A stretch of DNA of 64,000 nt, taken from the NCBI GenBank assembly GCA_958510875.1, contig OY294068.1, positions 180,017,411 through 180,081,410 of the forward strand. The letters are read 5' to 3'. Below, piece by piece: positions 45,522 to 57,974 of the stretch. The DNA is from Endomychus coccineus (taxonomy: Eukaryota > Arthropoda > Insecta > Coleoptera > Endomychidae). The notes beneath the pieces are model-generated. The model did no database searches. It had not been told where the DNA came from and saw only the letters and a list, made by a program, of their open reading frames with translations. Both the position numbers and the translations under genes were made by a program. The stretch's first letter is position 1. The number at the start of each line of letters is the position of its first letter.

Positions 45522-47290
45522 TTAACTTCGTTCCGGCACCTGACCCTGCCGTTGTGCGATCATGTGCGAAGTGGAATTTTCGAGGATGGGTTTCCAAATG
45601 TTGGGAAGGTAATATCCTGAGTCACGGTTCAGATTGTTCGGATGTTTTTGGATTTCTATAGCTTCAAGAATTTTTCGCTGATAGAAGTTTGGGGCTCGGA
45701 CTAGGATTTTAGTATCTTCAAAAAGGATTTGATGATTTGTGTTCAACTTGTGTTCCGCAAGTGCAGATCTACTGGTGTCACGAAGTCTTGTACAGCGCTC
45801 ATGTTCTTTCACACGAGTAGCTACTGTACGACCTGTTTCACCAATGTAGACTTTACCGCAAGAACAGGGAATACTATAAACACCTTCTGAGTGGAGAGGA
45901 GGAAGGGGATCTTTAATAGGTTTGTAAAACTGAGATAATTTTGGAAGTGTGGAAAAACGGGTAGAAATATTATGTTTTTTGAGGATTTTGGAAATTCGAT
46001 CTGTTATATTTTGAATATATGGAAGATAGGCCGTGGATAAAGCAGGTGGGAGGGTTTCTGGCTCAGGTCGATTTGGAATTTTAGGTGAAGTGTATTTCTT
46101 TATGGCTTTTTGAATGTTGTAATGGGAGAAATTATTTGATAATAAGGCAGATGATAGATGTTTTAATTCTGATTTTAAAGATTGAGGCTGAGATAGGTTG
46201 ACAGCTCTGTGGACCAGGGAGTTTATGACAGATTGCTTTTGGGCAGGGTGGTGGTGGGAAAGACCATTGAGGTATCTATCGGTATGGGTGGGTTTCCGAT
46301 ACACAGAATGTCCTAAAGTACCGTCAGTCTGTCGACTAACCAATACATCCAGGAACGGGAGTGAACCTTGCGATTCGACTTCCATGGTGAAACGGATATT
46401 GGGATGTAATGAATTTAAATGATTGAGGAAGGGAACAAGCTTTTCGCGACCATGTTGCCAAATAACGAAAGTATCGTCGACATATCTAAACCAACATTTC
46501 GGCTTGAAAACAGATGAGTCAATGGCATCTTGTTCAAAAGCTTCCATGAAGATATTAGCTATGATCGGGGAAAGTGGGGAACCCATGGCAGCTCCCGAGG
46601 ACTGCTCGTAGAACTTGCCATCGTATAGAAAATATGTGGAGGATAGACAAAAATCAATTAACGGTAGCAAGTCCGTTGAAATGTTTTTGGCAGGTAACAA
46701 TTGAGAAATTATGGAAAGGGTGTCTGGAATGGGAACATTGGTAAACAGTGATTCGACGTCGAAGCTGACGAGCAAATCGCATGGGTCAACTTTCAACGTT
46801 TGAAGTTTTTCAACGAAATGAAAGGAATTTAGGATAAAACTATTGGAATTACCTACAAGGGGTTTGAGAATAGATGACAGGTATCGAGAGAGTTTATAAG
46901 TAGGAGATCCGATAGTGCTGACAATTGGTCTCAGGGGAACTGAGGGCTTATGAATTTTAGGCAAACCATATAAACGGGGACATTTTGAACAATGGGGGAT
47001 AAGAAATTTCTTATCTGAATCAGGAAGGGAAGAATGACGAATAATTTGTGAAATTGAACGTTCTATAGAGGAGGTGGGATCTTTTGGTAGAAGCTTATAG
47101 GAATCAGTTTGCAGATGTTGCAGGATTTTGTTATCATAATCTGAACGATTCATGACAACAGTGGAGTTTCCTTTATCAGCCCTCAAAATAGCCAAATCAG
47201 GATTTGATTTGAGTGAATTGAGAGCTTGAATTAAAGGTTTAGGGCAATTTGATTTAGGAATCTTGGAATGACGAAGAATTTTAGCAGTAA
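45522..47290 (-). CDS. Penelope-like reverse transcriptase with GIY-YIG endonuclease
   Basis: A frame open from the inverted-repeat junction (~47290) to the stop at 45522, about 590 codons; no start codon of its own is assured. Counting from codon 47195: GLPKIHKPSVPLRPIVS (~77-93), motif A SFDVESLF (144-151), motif B GAAMGSPLSP (201-210), catalytic YVDD (238-241), LPFLDVLV, then GIY-YIG nuclease with GVY (438-440), YIGETGR (450-456) and RVKEHERC. All catalytic residues seen are intact. In PLEs the RT copies the RNA at a nick made by the endonuclease. The N-terminus is cut by the inverted copy at 47290, so it is probably not functional as it stands. Confidence 0.9.
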
Positions 47291-47620
47291 GTCTACATTG
47301 GTGAAACAGGTCGTACAGTAGCTACTCGTGTGAAAGAACATGAGCGCTGTACAAGACTTCGTGACACCAGTAGATCTGCACTTGCGGAACACAAGTTGAA
47401 CACAAATCATCAAATCCTTTTTGAAGATACTAAAATCCTAGTCCGAGCCCCAAACTTCTATCAGCGAAAAATTCTTGAAGCTATAGAAATCCAAAAACAT
47501 CCGAACAATCTGAACCGTGACTCAGGATATTACCTTCCCAACATTTGGAAACCCATCCTCGAAAATTCCACTTCGCACATGATCGCACAACGGCAGGGTC
47601 AGGTGCCGGAACGAAGTTAA
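47291..47620 (+). pseudogene. Inverted duplicate of the PLE-D GIY-YIG end
   Basis: From YIGETGRTVATRVKEHERCT onward this frame is identical to the last ~110 codons of the minus-strand ORF, ending VPERS. It lies in the right inverted arm and lacks the GVY strand and the RT, so it is a by-product of the fold-back structure. Confidence 0.85.
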
Positions 47621-47723
47621 CCACCGGAACAAAGGCAGTGAACTATGTAGCGTGAAGGATTTTTCCTACAATAAATACGGCTACAGAAACCAGTAGAACC
47701 AGTTTCAGTTCAAGCCTCAAGCC

Positions 47724-47766
47724 TGCCCTGAAGATGCCACCTGTAATGGTTGGCGAAACGTCGGCA
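47724..47766 (+). ncRNA. Hammerhead-like motif, PLE family D (right arm)
   Basis: The inverted duplicate of 45376-45418, identical over 43 bases. Confidence 0.55.
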
Positions 47767-47850
47767 TCAAGTCGAGCTATTGTGACGCGGAATCCATCCG
47801 GAAGACAAGATTTTTCAAGATTAGCTGTCCGCGGAAGTCTACTATCCAAG

Positions 47851-49110
47851 GTAACTGTATATATTTGATAGTCCCTTGAAATTCAGTTAGATTGTCAAAC
47901 CTTCCACAAAATGAATAGCATCCGCTCAACATGTAAATATTCAATTCTCCCTTGGAATCGCGCTTGCTGTCTAACCTTTCACAATATAGGTGTCATAAAA
48001 AGTAGATGTAATTGAATTTATCTTATAGTCCCTTGAATTTCAATTAGATTGTTAAACCTCCCACAAAATAAATAGCATCGGCTGTATACATGTACATATT
48101 TAATTCTCCCTTGGAATCGCGCTAGATGTCTAACCTTCTACAATACAGCTGTCATCAAATGCAGGTGTAACTGTATATATCTGATAGTCCCTTGAAATTC
48201 AGTTAAATTGTCAAACCTTCCACAAAATAAATAGCATCAGATGTGCATGTACATATTTAATTCTCCCTTGGAATCGCGGAAGATGTCTAACTTTCCGCAA
48301 TATAGCTGTCATAAACAGTAGCTGTAAGCGTATATATTTGATAGTCCCTTGAATTCAGTTAGATTGTCAAACCTTCCACAAAATGAATAGCATCCGCTCA
48401 ACGTGTAAATATTCAATTCTCCCTTGGAATCGCGCTTGCTGTCTAACCTTTCACAATATAGGTGTCATAAAAAGTAGATGTAATTGAATTTATCTTATAG
48501 TCCCTTGAATTTCAATTAGATTGTTAAACCTCCCACAAAATAAATAGCATCGGCTGTATACATGTACATATTTAATTCTCCCTTGGGATCGCGCTAGATG
48601 TCTAACCTTCCATAATATAGCTGTCATCAAATGTAGTTGTAACTGTATATATTTGATAGTCCCTTGAATTTCAGTTAGGTTGTCAAACCTTCCACAAAAT
48701 AAATAGCATCAGCTGTACATATACATATTTATTCATCCGTTGGAATCGTGCTAGATGTCTAACCTAACACCCAATATAGCTGTCATCAAATGTAGCTGTA
48801 ACTGTTTATATTTGATAGTCCCTTGAATTTCAGTTAGAATGTCAAACCAACCACCAAATAAATAGCATCTACTGAACATGTACATATTCAATTCTCCCTT
48901 GGAATCGCGCTCGATGTCTGTCCTTCCACAATTTAGCTGTCATCGAATGTCAAACCTTCCACAAAATAACTAGCATCAGCTCAGCAATAGCTCTGTACAT
49001 GTTTAACGATTCCTTGGAATCGAGCTAGAATGTCTAACCTTCCACAATGTAGCTACCATGAATGTAGTTGTAGCTATATAACATATTTAATGTTTTCTTC
49101 AATCAGAATT
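47851..49110. repeat. ~158-bp satellite array, right part
   Basis: CCCTTGAAWTTCARTTAGAT recurs at about 47871, 48029, 48188, 48345, 48500, 48659 and 48818 (spacing 155-159). Units at 47871-48190 and 48345-48660 share variants (ATCCGCTCAAC, then ATCGGCTGTATACATG), showing a higher-order pair repeat. Units become shorter and more divergent after 48930. Confidence 0.92.
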
Positions 49111-50044
49111 GTGCTACAATCAATATAGCTAACATCTATAGCTGTAGTTGTACTAATTTAATTAAATATATTTGGGGACTAAGAAGGTACCAGGTGGAAT
49201 CTCTAATCATCATTGATGATGAGATTTGAATTCGATTCGCCAATTTAATCTACAACGTGTTTTCCGAATTAATTGACACAATACCATCCCGTATATACAC
49301 ATGAATTCATTAGGTTCAACTGTACTCATCACATCTTTAGACTTTCGACTCTCATGTATATGTTTAAGTGTAAGTGGCTAGTAATCTAATAAACTACCTC
49401 TATTACAATTAATCGGTGCGAACCGACGAATACTGGGACAAGGTATTACTACATATCGTGAAAAATACGAACGTGATTCTTAACAGTCTGAAAGCTATAG
49501 TTGACAAAAATCTCGATGATTTAATTATGATATCTTCTCCTTTCAATAATGAAATGTGGAATAAAGATACACTTTGATAACAATATATTAACAATTATTA
49601 TTTTACAGTTGAAGCCGCTACTTTGTTGTGATTAATTGAATAATATAAAATGTTTTAGTTACATTGTAGTCATATCAGATTAGAATTAAAACGACATGAC
49701 TACACAATGGAGATAAGCTCATCATTTGAACAACAAACAAAGGAAAATAAAATACATATACTTGGTTACAGATAAAAACAAGAAATTTTACTTTGTTAAA
49801 TAACACTCTATTTAAAAGAGAGTTGAACTTTTAATATTTTACATCATGCTTGACATACAGTTGTAAGTTTATGTTGATTTTAAATTGAAGGCTTTGAAAG
49901 TATTGAATATGTTATTTGTAAATATTTAGATTTACGATGCTAGTTTCCATTGAAAGATATCACAATCAGGACATATCAACTTATATTTACTTGATATTAA
50001 AAATTGTCACAACAATGTGGCATCCTCAACTGGAAGCACCATAA
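49111..50044. other. Intergenic, nothing recognised
   Basis: AT-rich; no supported gene or repeat. Confidence 0.35.
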
Positions 50045-51288
50045 TAGTCTAGGAGCCAGAGCGATATTGATGGTCTGAACATTAAGCCGATGGCACTACG
50101 TCTTATCGTTAGAGGACGGTTCAATGACTAATTCATCTCACAGAGCGAATTTTCGCCCACTGCTAGATCTCGAGATACAGCCTCCGCAAATTGTTTATTT
50201 TTTGACTGGAGGTTAACCCTTTTCAAGTTGCGGTTACTTGAAAAGCATGCCATACACTTCCACCATGTGCCATCATTTTTTAACGTGTTCGTTTATCAGG
50301 CTGATCAGTTAAAATTGGACCGAAAATGGACTGCAAGTTAACCCACCCAAACCTGGTGGAAAATGTTCATTGGTGTTGGCAATTGTTAAGATTCCCTATG
50401 CCATCAAAAGTTATCGATCCATTTCCTAGTAATTGGCCATTATTTGGAACAAAATGCTTTTTTCATTTTGTGGCTAAACATTGCGGATTACAAGGTAACA
50501 TGATGGCACCATGTTAAATAACTTTATTGGAGGTCAAATAAAGATTTAAAATTATAGCCATCACTACTTGCCTATTTCAACCCCCCAAAACCCCCTAAAA
50601 CCACTCCCAAAAAAATATGAATAACATGGATGATATGACCAATTTTATGATAAATTAGACAATTATTGAGATTCTGGCTAGGTTTAAAATCGAAACGGCC
50701 GATTTTTTGTTTTGTTTTAAGGGTCGGTTTTAGGGTATTTTGGGGGTTAAAATAGGCAAGGAGTGATGATAATAATTTTAGATCTTTATTTGACTTCCAA
50801 TAAAGTTATTTAACATCGTGCCATCATGTTACCTTGTAATCCGCAAGGTTTAGCCACAAAATGAAAAAATAACCTTTTTGGTCGAAATAATGGGCAATTA
50901 CTCGGAAATGGATCGATAACTTTTGATGACATAGGGTATCTTAACAATTGCCAACATCAATGAACATTTTCCACCAGGTTTGGGAGGGTTAACTTACAGT
51001 CTATTTTCGGTCCAATTTTAACTGGTCAGCCTGATAAACGGACACGATAAAAAATGATGGCACATGGAAGTGTATAAGAATGACACGCTTTTCAAGTAAC
51101 CGCAACTCGGAAAGGGTTAACCTCCAGTAAAAAAATAAACAATTTGTGGAGACTGAATCTGGAGATCTAGCAGCCTGCGAAAATTCGGTCTGTGAGATGA
51201 ATTGGTCATTGAACCGTCCTCTAACGATAAACTGTAGTGCCATCGGGTTAATGCTCAGACCATCAATATCGCTCTGGCTCCTAGACTA
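50045..51288. mobile_element. Large fold-back element with TA target duplication
   Basis: The element (50047-51286, 1,240 bp) has termini GTCTAGGAGCCAGAGCGATA and its inverse, flanked by TA. Arms of ~550 bases each (50047-50590 and 50745-51286) are inverted copies at about 90% by eye. The ~150-base centre contains GGGGTTTTGGGG-like C/A-rich blocks mirrored as TTTTGGGGGTT. No protein is encoded; ORFs at 50326 and 51001 reflect the two arms. Confidence 0.88.
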
Positions 51289-53100
51289 TAATACCTAGGG
51301 AGGCAGTGGCCAAAATGTAATTTGTTCCTCTTGTAGATGATGACAATATTGGAGTTATAATTATAAATATACTAATGACAAGTCCTGCAAAACCATGATC
51401 ACTGCAATATTAATTAATTGATAATTAAATATATATATAATTGTTCCAAAATCTTTTTTTTATTTTTCTAAATTAATGAGTAATGAATCTATTTTCAACT
51501 TTTTCAATGTATGTATAAAAATTGGAATACTTTGCTCGTCAATCAATTATATTCACAAGAAATGTTAATTATGTCATAAACAAAAAGAAGAAAGTAGTAG
51601 TTCATCTTATTTTAACTGTGAAAATTAGTCAAGTTTCAAAATAATAAAAAACCGTGCAATTAAATTATTTGCTCGTGTTTGACTGTGGACTCAATTTATG
51701 GTTCTATTGTATGTAAAAACTATGCTTATCAATTTTTGTTGAACATAATCACATCGCTTGGCTCTATTTAATTTATCAAAATGAGGTGAATTCTTCACTC
51801 ATTACTTCTTCAATTTAAATACTGATAATTGGCACGTGCATGATTTGCTATCGTGTAATAGATTCTCGTTTCCTCCCAGTGGTTGATTATTTCAGCAAAT
51901 ATCCCGGTTCCCGGATGCAGCATAACGTATACGAACTGAGGAATTGGAAAACTAATGAAAAAGTTGGGGGAAATAACAACTGAGTATTATCAAACCACAG
52001 ATTTTAATGTTCAAATATAAAAATTCATACTTACTAAGGCACAGTCAGTATTTGTGTCTGATTTGCAAGAACCAATCAATCCATCAGTAAATTGTTAATT
52101 AATTTCTTGTTTTCAATTTAATTTAAACTAACCTGGATATTATTGGCGATAATCGATCATAACTAATCTGATGATGACCAAAATTGTAACATAAGCATAT
52201 CGCATATCAAAACAGCACAAAATGAACTTCATTTCAAAAGTATGTTAGCCTTGCTTAGTAATATGTTTGTACCTGTTAGAAACCTTAAATTCCTTTAAGG
52301 TAGACAATACATTGTAAATTTGATCATATTATATCAACAATTGCCTCGCCCCACACTGATCAACAACCTCAATTGTTGTCAAATCAATTTTTGGTCAAAT
52401 ATTTATGATAAAACAGAATAAACAAGTTGGATAATTTGAAATAATCCGCGATTTATGAGTTTTGTATATAAGCTATGACGGCTGTATTCTCATATACAGG
52501 TGTAACTGAACTATGGTGTCAAAATTTTCCCTCTGGTTCTACATAAAAAAATATTTTTTTCATGGTTTTTCACTATATATACATTGGTTTGGTTTGGTAT
52601 CGCCATCTAGCGGACTCAAGTAGACTCACATTCCCCGCAACTTTTATAATTTCTAGAAATCTGTCATTGTAGTACAATGCTTGATTTCTTAGTGAGACAT
52701 CTGTTCATAGATGGCGTGTGATTTTTTGATCTTTTTACCTGGTGGAAGGCTAGTTATGACATCCTTCAACGGGAGACTCCTCAGTGACGTTCCACGGATG
52801 AGCTCCATGAGAAGAGCGAAACAGCTGTCTGAAACTATGAGTGTGTGACGTTACTGATCGATGGGAACTATAAAACCTTATCATTGTTTTTGTATTCAAC
52901 TGCGCACCATGAACGTCTGAATAACAAACCGTTTGCGAGGCATATGACTTAATGAGACGTTTTTACAGGAAAAGATTCAATGTGTTTCTCAAGTTTCACA
53001 AGCACTTCATTAGCAATAGCACGAGGCATTTTCATAATAAAATATGCCTCTTAAATCCTTTGTATATCGACCAGCCACAAGCAGGGACGTTAAGCGTTGA
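51289..53100. other. Intergenic, nothing firmly recognised
   Basis: No supported coding block. Some GC-richer stretches near 52740-52870 may be old repeat sequence, but I cannot assign them. Confidence 0.35.
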
Positions 53101-53104
53101 ATTT

Positions 53105-53380
53105 AGATACATGACAGCATGAAGAACTGTTTAAAACAAAACATGAAAAATTAGATGATCTTGGTTTAGTATGTTCTTCGGATCTTGGTCTCTGAATCGG
53201 TTTGGTTTCAATAAACCCTCTAACAAATTTGTCTTGTTCGTTTTTTGGCCTTCCATCGTAAAACTTGAATGTTATTGTAGCTTTCTTGTCATGATTAAAC
53301 TGGTCTGTACATTTGCGTTTACATGTAGTACATCTAAAGGATTACTTAAACTAACGAACAAGGAGGTTCAATTGTTTTAG
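53105..53380 (-). pseudogene. Fragment of an unidentified Cys-rich coding sequence
   Basis: The minus-strand frame reads RCTTCKRKCTDQFNHDKKAT, then ITFKFYDGRPKNEQDKFVRG and FIETKPIQRPRSEEHTKPR. The CxxCKxKC start followed by a helical block looks like real protein, similar in style to a domain often found in repeated insect genes of mobile origin. No start, splice sites or family name could be fixed. Confidence 0.35.
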
Positions 53381-53583
53381 CATCAACTGCTATGCTTTTC
53401 TTTTCCTAGTACCGCTAACACCAGCTTTAACATCACTATTAGCATCACTGACAGACATTTTTGTATTAACAGTCTAATGTTATGAGCAAAATCCGGTGCA
53501 AGCACATCGCTTTTGTATCTACGATTGTACGAGGGCACCTCCACAACCATTGAAATCAAGCAACCCTGAAAATTTTAGTAAAC

Positions 53584-54078
53584 ATGGAAAAAGTGAATTT
53601 CGCGTCTAGGTTAAATATTATTTCTTGCATGGAAAAAACGCAAACTGAAGCATCGCTTGTTAAACATTATGGGGACTTCTCACCATCGATTGGAACAATT
53701 CACAAGTGGTTTACTAATTCTCGTTGTGGTAGTATGACCATAAAGGACGAACGTTCTGGGCGTCCAATTGAGGTTACAATGCCAGAAATCGTCGATAAAA
53801 TCCATGACATGATATTGGACGATCGGCGAGTTAAGGTGCACGAGATTGCTGAGGCTATGGGCATGTCAACCGAACGGGTACGAAACATTTTGCAAACATT
53901 TTTGAATATGAGAAAGCTATCTGCCAGATGGGTGCCGCATTTGCTCTCTGTTGACAAAAAGCGCGAACGTATGACAACTTCAAAGGAGTGTTTGGAAATT
54001 TTAAAGCGCGATAAGAAGGACTTTTTGCACCGTTTCGTAACCGTGGACGAAACGTTTTATTTATGGGAAGTTTCCTAA
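53584..54078 (+). pseudogene. mariner transposase, N-terminal part
   Basis: 164 codons from the ATG at 53584: two helix-turn-helix domains (ASLVKHYGDFSPSIGTIHKW; VKVHEIAEAMGMSTERVRNI), the linker DERSGRP between them, the WVPHLL signature and the first catalytic Asp in FVTVDET, where the sequence breaks off. The reading frame up to that point is open, so this half decayed little before the interruption. Confidence 0.88.
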
Positions 54079-54539
54079 AAAGTCTGACAAGCTGTGCTGG
54101 ATATAAGGATTAACACATTTTTTTTATTCGGTCCATTTGAATTCAAGGGCATGAAGCATCAAGAACCAACCATCAGAATATCAAGTTAAACTTTCTAAGG
54201 TATTACAATATTTTCCCACAGTAACTACTGCATAGTGCATATTACTGAAGAAAGAAGACTTGATAAATTACTATCAAAACTGCATCAAAAATAAAAAATT
54301 ATCCCCCAAACCAAAGTTTAGAGAGTTACTCAATTTACAACTGACACCCTTTCAAAACATCATTAAACATCATTAATATTGAAACAATTGTGAAATTCAC
54401 ATAAGCAATGTGATTAACTTCCTTAAACAGCTATGCACTGGCTTAAACTGGTACTGAAAGAGTAACTTTGCGAAATTACGTATTTACCTGGTATCAATTG
54501 AAAAGCAAAATCAGATTTCTGTAAATTGATAATCTATTA

Positions 54540-54959
54540 AAAGAGAAAAATCAACACACCAGAGACCAAAGAACAGTCGAAACAGTGGACTTGTCCTAGC
54601 GAATCGAAGCCGAAAAAGGACAAAGTGTATCGGCCAACAAAATTATGACGACAGTTTTTTGGGATGCACACAGTACCGTCCATATCGATTACCTTGAAAA
54701 GTTCAAAACGATGACCGACGTATATTATGCAGAACTGTTGGATCGATTCGACGCCGATTTGAAGCGAAAGGGGCCGCATTTGGGAAAGAGAAAAGTGTTC
54801 CTCTATCAGGACAACGCACCGGCGACACGTCCGCGGTCGCAAACGAAAAATTGTATGAATTGCCCTACAAATTGGTTCGTCATCCAACCATATTCTTCAG
54901 ATTTGGGGCCCTGCGATTTTGATCTATTTCCAAACTTCATGAATCCTTTTGATTCTTAG
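54540..54959 (+). pseudogene. mariner transposase, C-terminal part
   Basis: The frame resumes as KSTPETKEQSKQWT-like sequence, then TTVFWDAHSTVHIDYLEKF, the second catalytic Asp in LYQDNAPATR and the third in YSSDLGPCDFDLFP (mariner spacing). It ends prematurely after PNFMNPFDS. Confidence 0.85.
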
Positions 54960-54989
54960 TTTATTTCTGCTGCCCCTCGTGCTTACCAA

Positions 54990-56228
54990 TACGTATTTTC
55001 TTCTGAATTTATATAGGAGAATTTTGGACTTTCTATGTCCCGGAAGAAAACCCCAGTGTTTAGCACTGAGGCCTTTTTTCTGTTCTGAGGATTTTCCGTA
55101 TATTGTGTTACCATACCGCAGAAAGGCTCCGATCCTATCAGAGGCGTTTCAGTTCTCTTGCATGCAAGGGCGCCCCCTGTTCGTTTGCCTCAATTCATGT
55201 ATTTCCTGGAACCCAGTGATGCGAGGTGATTCTGTTCTATACACCTAAAGTGTTTGGATTGGTTTTGCAGGTAAGAACCAATCTTAAGCTAATGATGTTT
55301 GAGCTCAGCTCTCTTTTGGCTACTTGACTATCAATCAAGATGGTTATGTATTCACACTATAACGTAGTATATAGTGTAAGGGGAGGAAGTATTGTAATCG
55401 GCCCAAAATAAAGTTTCCAAATATGTTCGTTTTGAGCATTATTGAATCGATCGTCCTTCGTATTGGTCGTATGGGTTTGAAATTTTCCAGATCTCTTTAA
55501 AGTAGTGCAAATAGGAACTGTATTGTTTTTGGGCGCTGTAAGCTCCGTTCAGTTTTTCAAATGGAATTATAGTATTTTATTGAACCATAATATCAACCGT
55601 GTTTTTGTGGTTATAAATATATATCGCACTCAAATATTTAACCTACAGAAGTGCCCGAAATTTCGATTTTAAGATTTGAGTGACGTCATCGAAGTGTGAA
55701 AAACAATACTCTATTGCTTTTTAGGGTTCCTTTGAGAAACGCTTCATCAACGAAAAAATAGATGGGAATTGTGTGACCTTAAAACTTTATACTAATTACT
55801 GCTGGCCGTTTTTGTAATCATAACCTTACAAATAATGATTATTAATGTCATGGTGTGGAAACATATCGCAAATAGCTGAAACCTGATGCTGTGATGTTGA
55901 TCAAAAAGCACAATCTTGCAAATCAAGTTGCTATATCATGAACTTCACATTTATCTAATGACTATATCTCAGCTTCAAAAGATCATTGCATCAGTTTTAT
56001 CCTCCCAATAATATGTAAGAAACTGAAAAATTAATTAAGCTCACTCGATGAAAAGATGAATTCTAGGCATGGTGGACATGTCAACTAAAAACAGTCATAT
56101 TTGGACTAGTACTCTTCTTGGATTCAACTAAGTTTTTTGACTACATATTATTCCTTAGAACATGTAAGTGCGTTAAATAGAATAATGACTAAAACATTGT
56201 ATATTTTAGTAAAAGAATGTTTGTACTG
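54990..56228. other. Intergenic; two dispersed repeat fragments
   Basis: 55355-55440 matches the repeat at 16520, and 55660-55710 matches the CRE-containing repeat at 39610. No gene is supported. Confidence 0.45.
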
Positions 56229-56234
56229 TTTATT
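56229..56234 (-). terminator. Candidate poly(A) signal of the Borderless-like gene
   Basis: AATAAA on the minus strand, about 130 bases past the stop codon at 56367. Confidence 0.45.
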
Positions 56235-56366
56235 GCTAAAAACTAAATATTCGTATACATCAAGTTGTACATATTATATATTTCAATTTGTAATTTCCAG
56301 TATGTGAAGCTGCAAACTATAGATAACAAAAACGGTTTACTAAATTTATGTTTTGACAAATCTGGA

Positions 56367-56617
56367 TTAAGTTTTCCCGTTTTTTTCTGTTGTGCCTCCG
56401 GCCAATTTAGATTTACACCACTTCTTCTTCACGTAATAAACCACAACTGAAGCTACAACAAGAAATGCTATTCCAGCGATGATCCCTGTTGACACCGCTT
56501 GAACTCTTCTATATTCAGGTATTTTGACAGACACTAGTTCACTAACTGCCTGCTGATCATCTTCTGATACAGATATCACCTGAATGTTGTATTGATTTCC
56601 TTCTGGCAAACTGGAGA
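56367..56617 (-). CDS. bdl: Borderless-like Ig/FN3 protein, last exon (end of FN3-2, membrane helix, tail)
   Basis: A TTTACAG acceptor precedes 56617; two bases complete an Ile codon with the previous exon to give TSFHISSLPEGNQYNIQVIS, the end of an FN3 fold. A membrane helix follows (STGIIAGIAFLVVASVVVYY), then a basic stop-transfer KKKW and a ~20-residue cytoplasmic tail ending EKNGKT. So the protein is a type I membrane protein at the cell surface. The short tail argues against Turtle itself and for Borderless, which in flies acts in axon and photoreceptor adhesion; the symbol is given from domain order and style, not a search. Confidence 0.8.
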
Positions 56618-56879
56618 CTGTAAAGAGAAAAGATTTTTTGTGAAGAACACGCTACACCACTACTCGTTTTTTTCTCTGAAGCTTTATTTAAATAAAAGTA
56701 ATGGTATTCCTATTTGTCTGAAGTATCATCTTTGATTTTGGAAACATGAGCAAACAAAAATAAACCTAAAACTCTTGAACTGAATTACGTTTCACGTTGA
56801 AATTCCTAATTCCATAGTGAGGATGGTTTTGACATATTTTAATGATTCATAGACCCAGGCATTCAAGGAGGAACATCGA

Positions 56880-57969
56880 CGATTTTTGTCCAAATTTCGG
56901 CAAGTTCTAATTTTGGTCTATTCCTATGTATTTTGACGCGCTGTAGACGATGGTGTAGTTAAAATTTGAATCAACCCTGTTCTCGAAAAGCTGTGGGCAT
57001 TTTTTAGACCCAATATAAGTCCACACTACCGTGTTAGGCAATTATTTCATGAATATGGAAAAACGGTCACATATACACGTTCACACGTCTACATACACTC
57101 ACACATTCACACAAAACGATTGAGCATTCAGGTGCATTTTAAAATATTAAAAAAAGTATAATTTCGCGCGCGGAATCTATTGTACCGACGGCGACGCTCG
57201 CTTATTGCCGCTAAATGAAATTCCTCGCTAGATTTTTATGATGAAATTCCTTATAACTTATGAACGAATCGCCGTATGCTGTTTCAAACTTAAATAGCCG
57301 ATGTATTTCTCTGTAATTTGATCCAAGGTTTTTGTCGATAGGCTTAAAATTGGGCCCTCTAGAGGCCCAAATACATTTATTAGGATAGCACCACTTCTAC
57401 TCAGCCCAAATTGATCTGGTTAGGCTTAGAATACTCGTTATGAAAACCTCTAATAGAACTTAGAATTTCGATTTCGTAAAAAATTCCCAACTTCACAAAG
57501 TTTGGATTTTTCGGTGATCCAAAATTTTTAAAACGGCGCTAAAGGTATGTCTTTGGACCAAAATGCTTGAGTCTTAGATATCAGGTGCAGAATAATGGAA
57601 TATTTTGAATGAATTCAATTTTAGATCGTTAACATAAGTATTTCGTCTGAAATACGGATATTTCAAAATGGCCGATTTTGTCCCCAAAAAAATGAGGTAG
57701 TTCAAAATACCAAAAACAAAAAAAAAGAGAAAAAAAAGTACTTTTCACTGAAACAATATGAAAAAAGCAAAACCTCTCTGACATATACTCAATTTTTCAA
57801 TGTGCTAAAGAACACACTAAATGGGCCCAAGATAGGTGAATCGAAATGGCCATAGTTTTTCGAGCACAGGCTTAATCCAAATGTAAACTACACCATCGTG
57901 TTCAGCGCGTCAAAATACATTTGAATATACCAAAATTAGAACTTGCCGAAATTCAGACAAAAAATTTCC
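56880..57969. mobile_element. TIR element in the Borderless-like intron
   Basis: About 125 bases at 56882-57010 (TTCGGCAAGTTCTAATTTTG, TATTTTGACGCGCTG, ACGATGGTGTAGTT) recur inverted at 57838-57966. The 1.1-kb interior is non-coding with a GC-rich block near 57170. No transposase was seen, and the target duplication is unclear. Confidence 0.75.
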
Positions 57970-57974
57970 CTAAT

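Larger units (their letters stand above)
45311..47862 (-). mobile_element. Penelope-like element family D, near-intact, inserted in the satellite
   Basis: The element (45323-47850, 2.5 kb) is bounded by perfect 12-bp direct repeats GTAACTGTATAT at 45311-45322 and 47851-47862; removing it restores a continuous satellite unit. The terminal ~525 bases at the left (45326-45851) recur inverted at 47291-47817, including the end of the ORF. The right end carries ~40 extra bases (ending ACTATCCAAG). This inverted terminal arrangement is typical of PLE insertions. Confidence 0.93.
53528..54985 (+). mobile_element. mariner element, interrupted and truncated
   Basis: A terminal TACGAGGGCACC at 53528 is mirrored by CCCTCGTG near 54980. 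The coding region is split by about 460 bases of unrelated AT-rich sequence (54080-54540), and the 3' end is shortened. The same family, as a deletion derivative, is at 60558-61103. Confidence 0.75.

Noticed and set aside
46198..46611. Plus-strand ORFs inside PLE-D
   Set aside because: They are antisense shadows of the reverse transcriptase frame.
50590..50745. G-quadruplex or replication-origin signal at the centre of the fold-back
   Set aside because: There are G/C-rich runs on mirrored strands, but they are explained by the palindrome and too few for a firm call.
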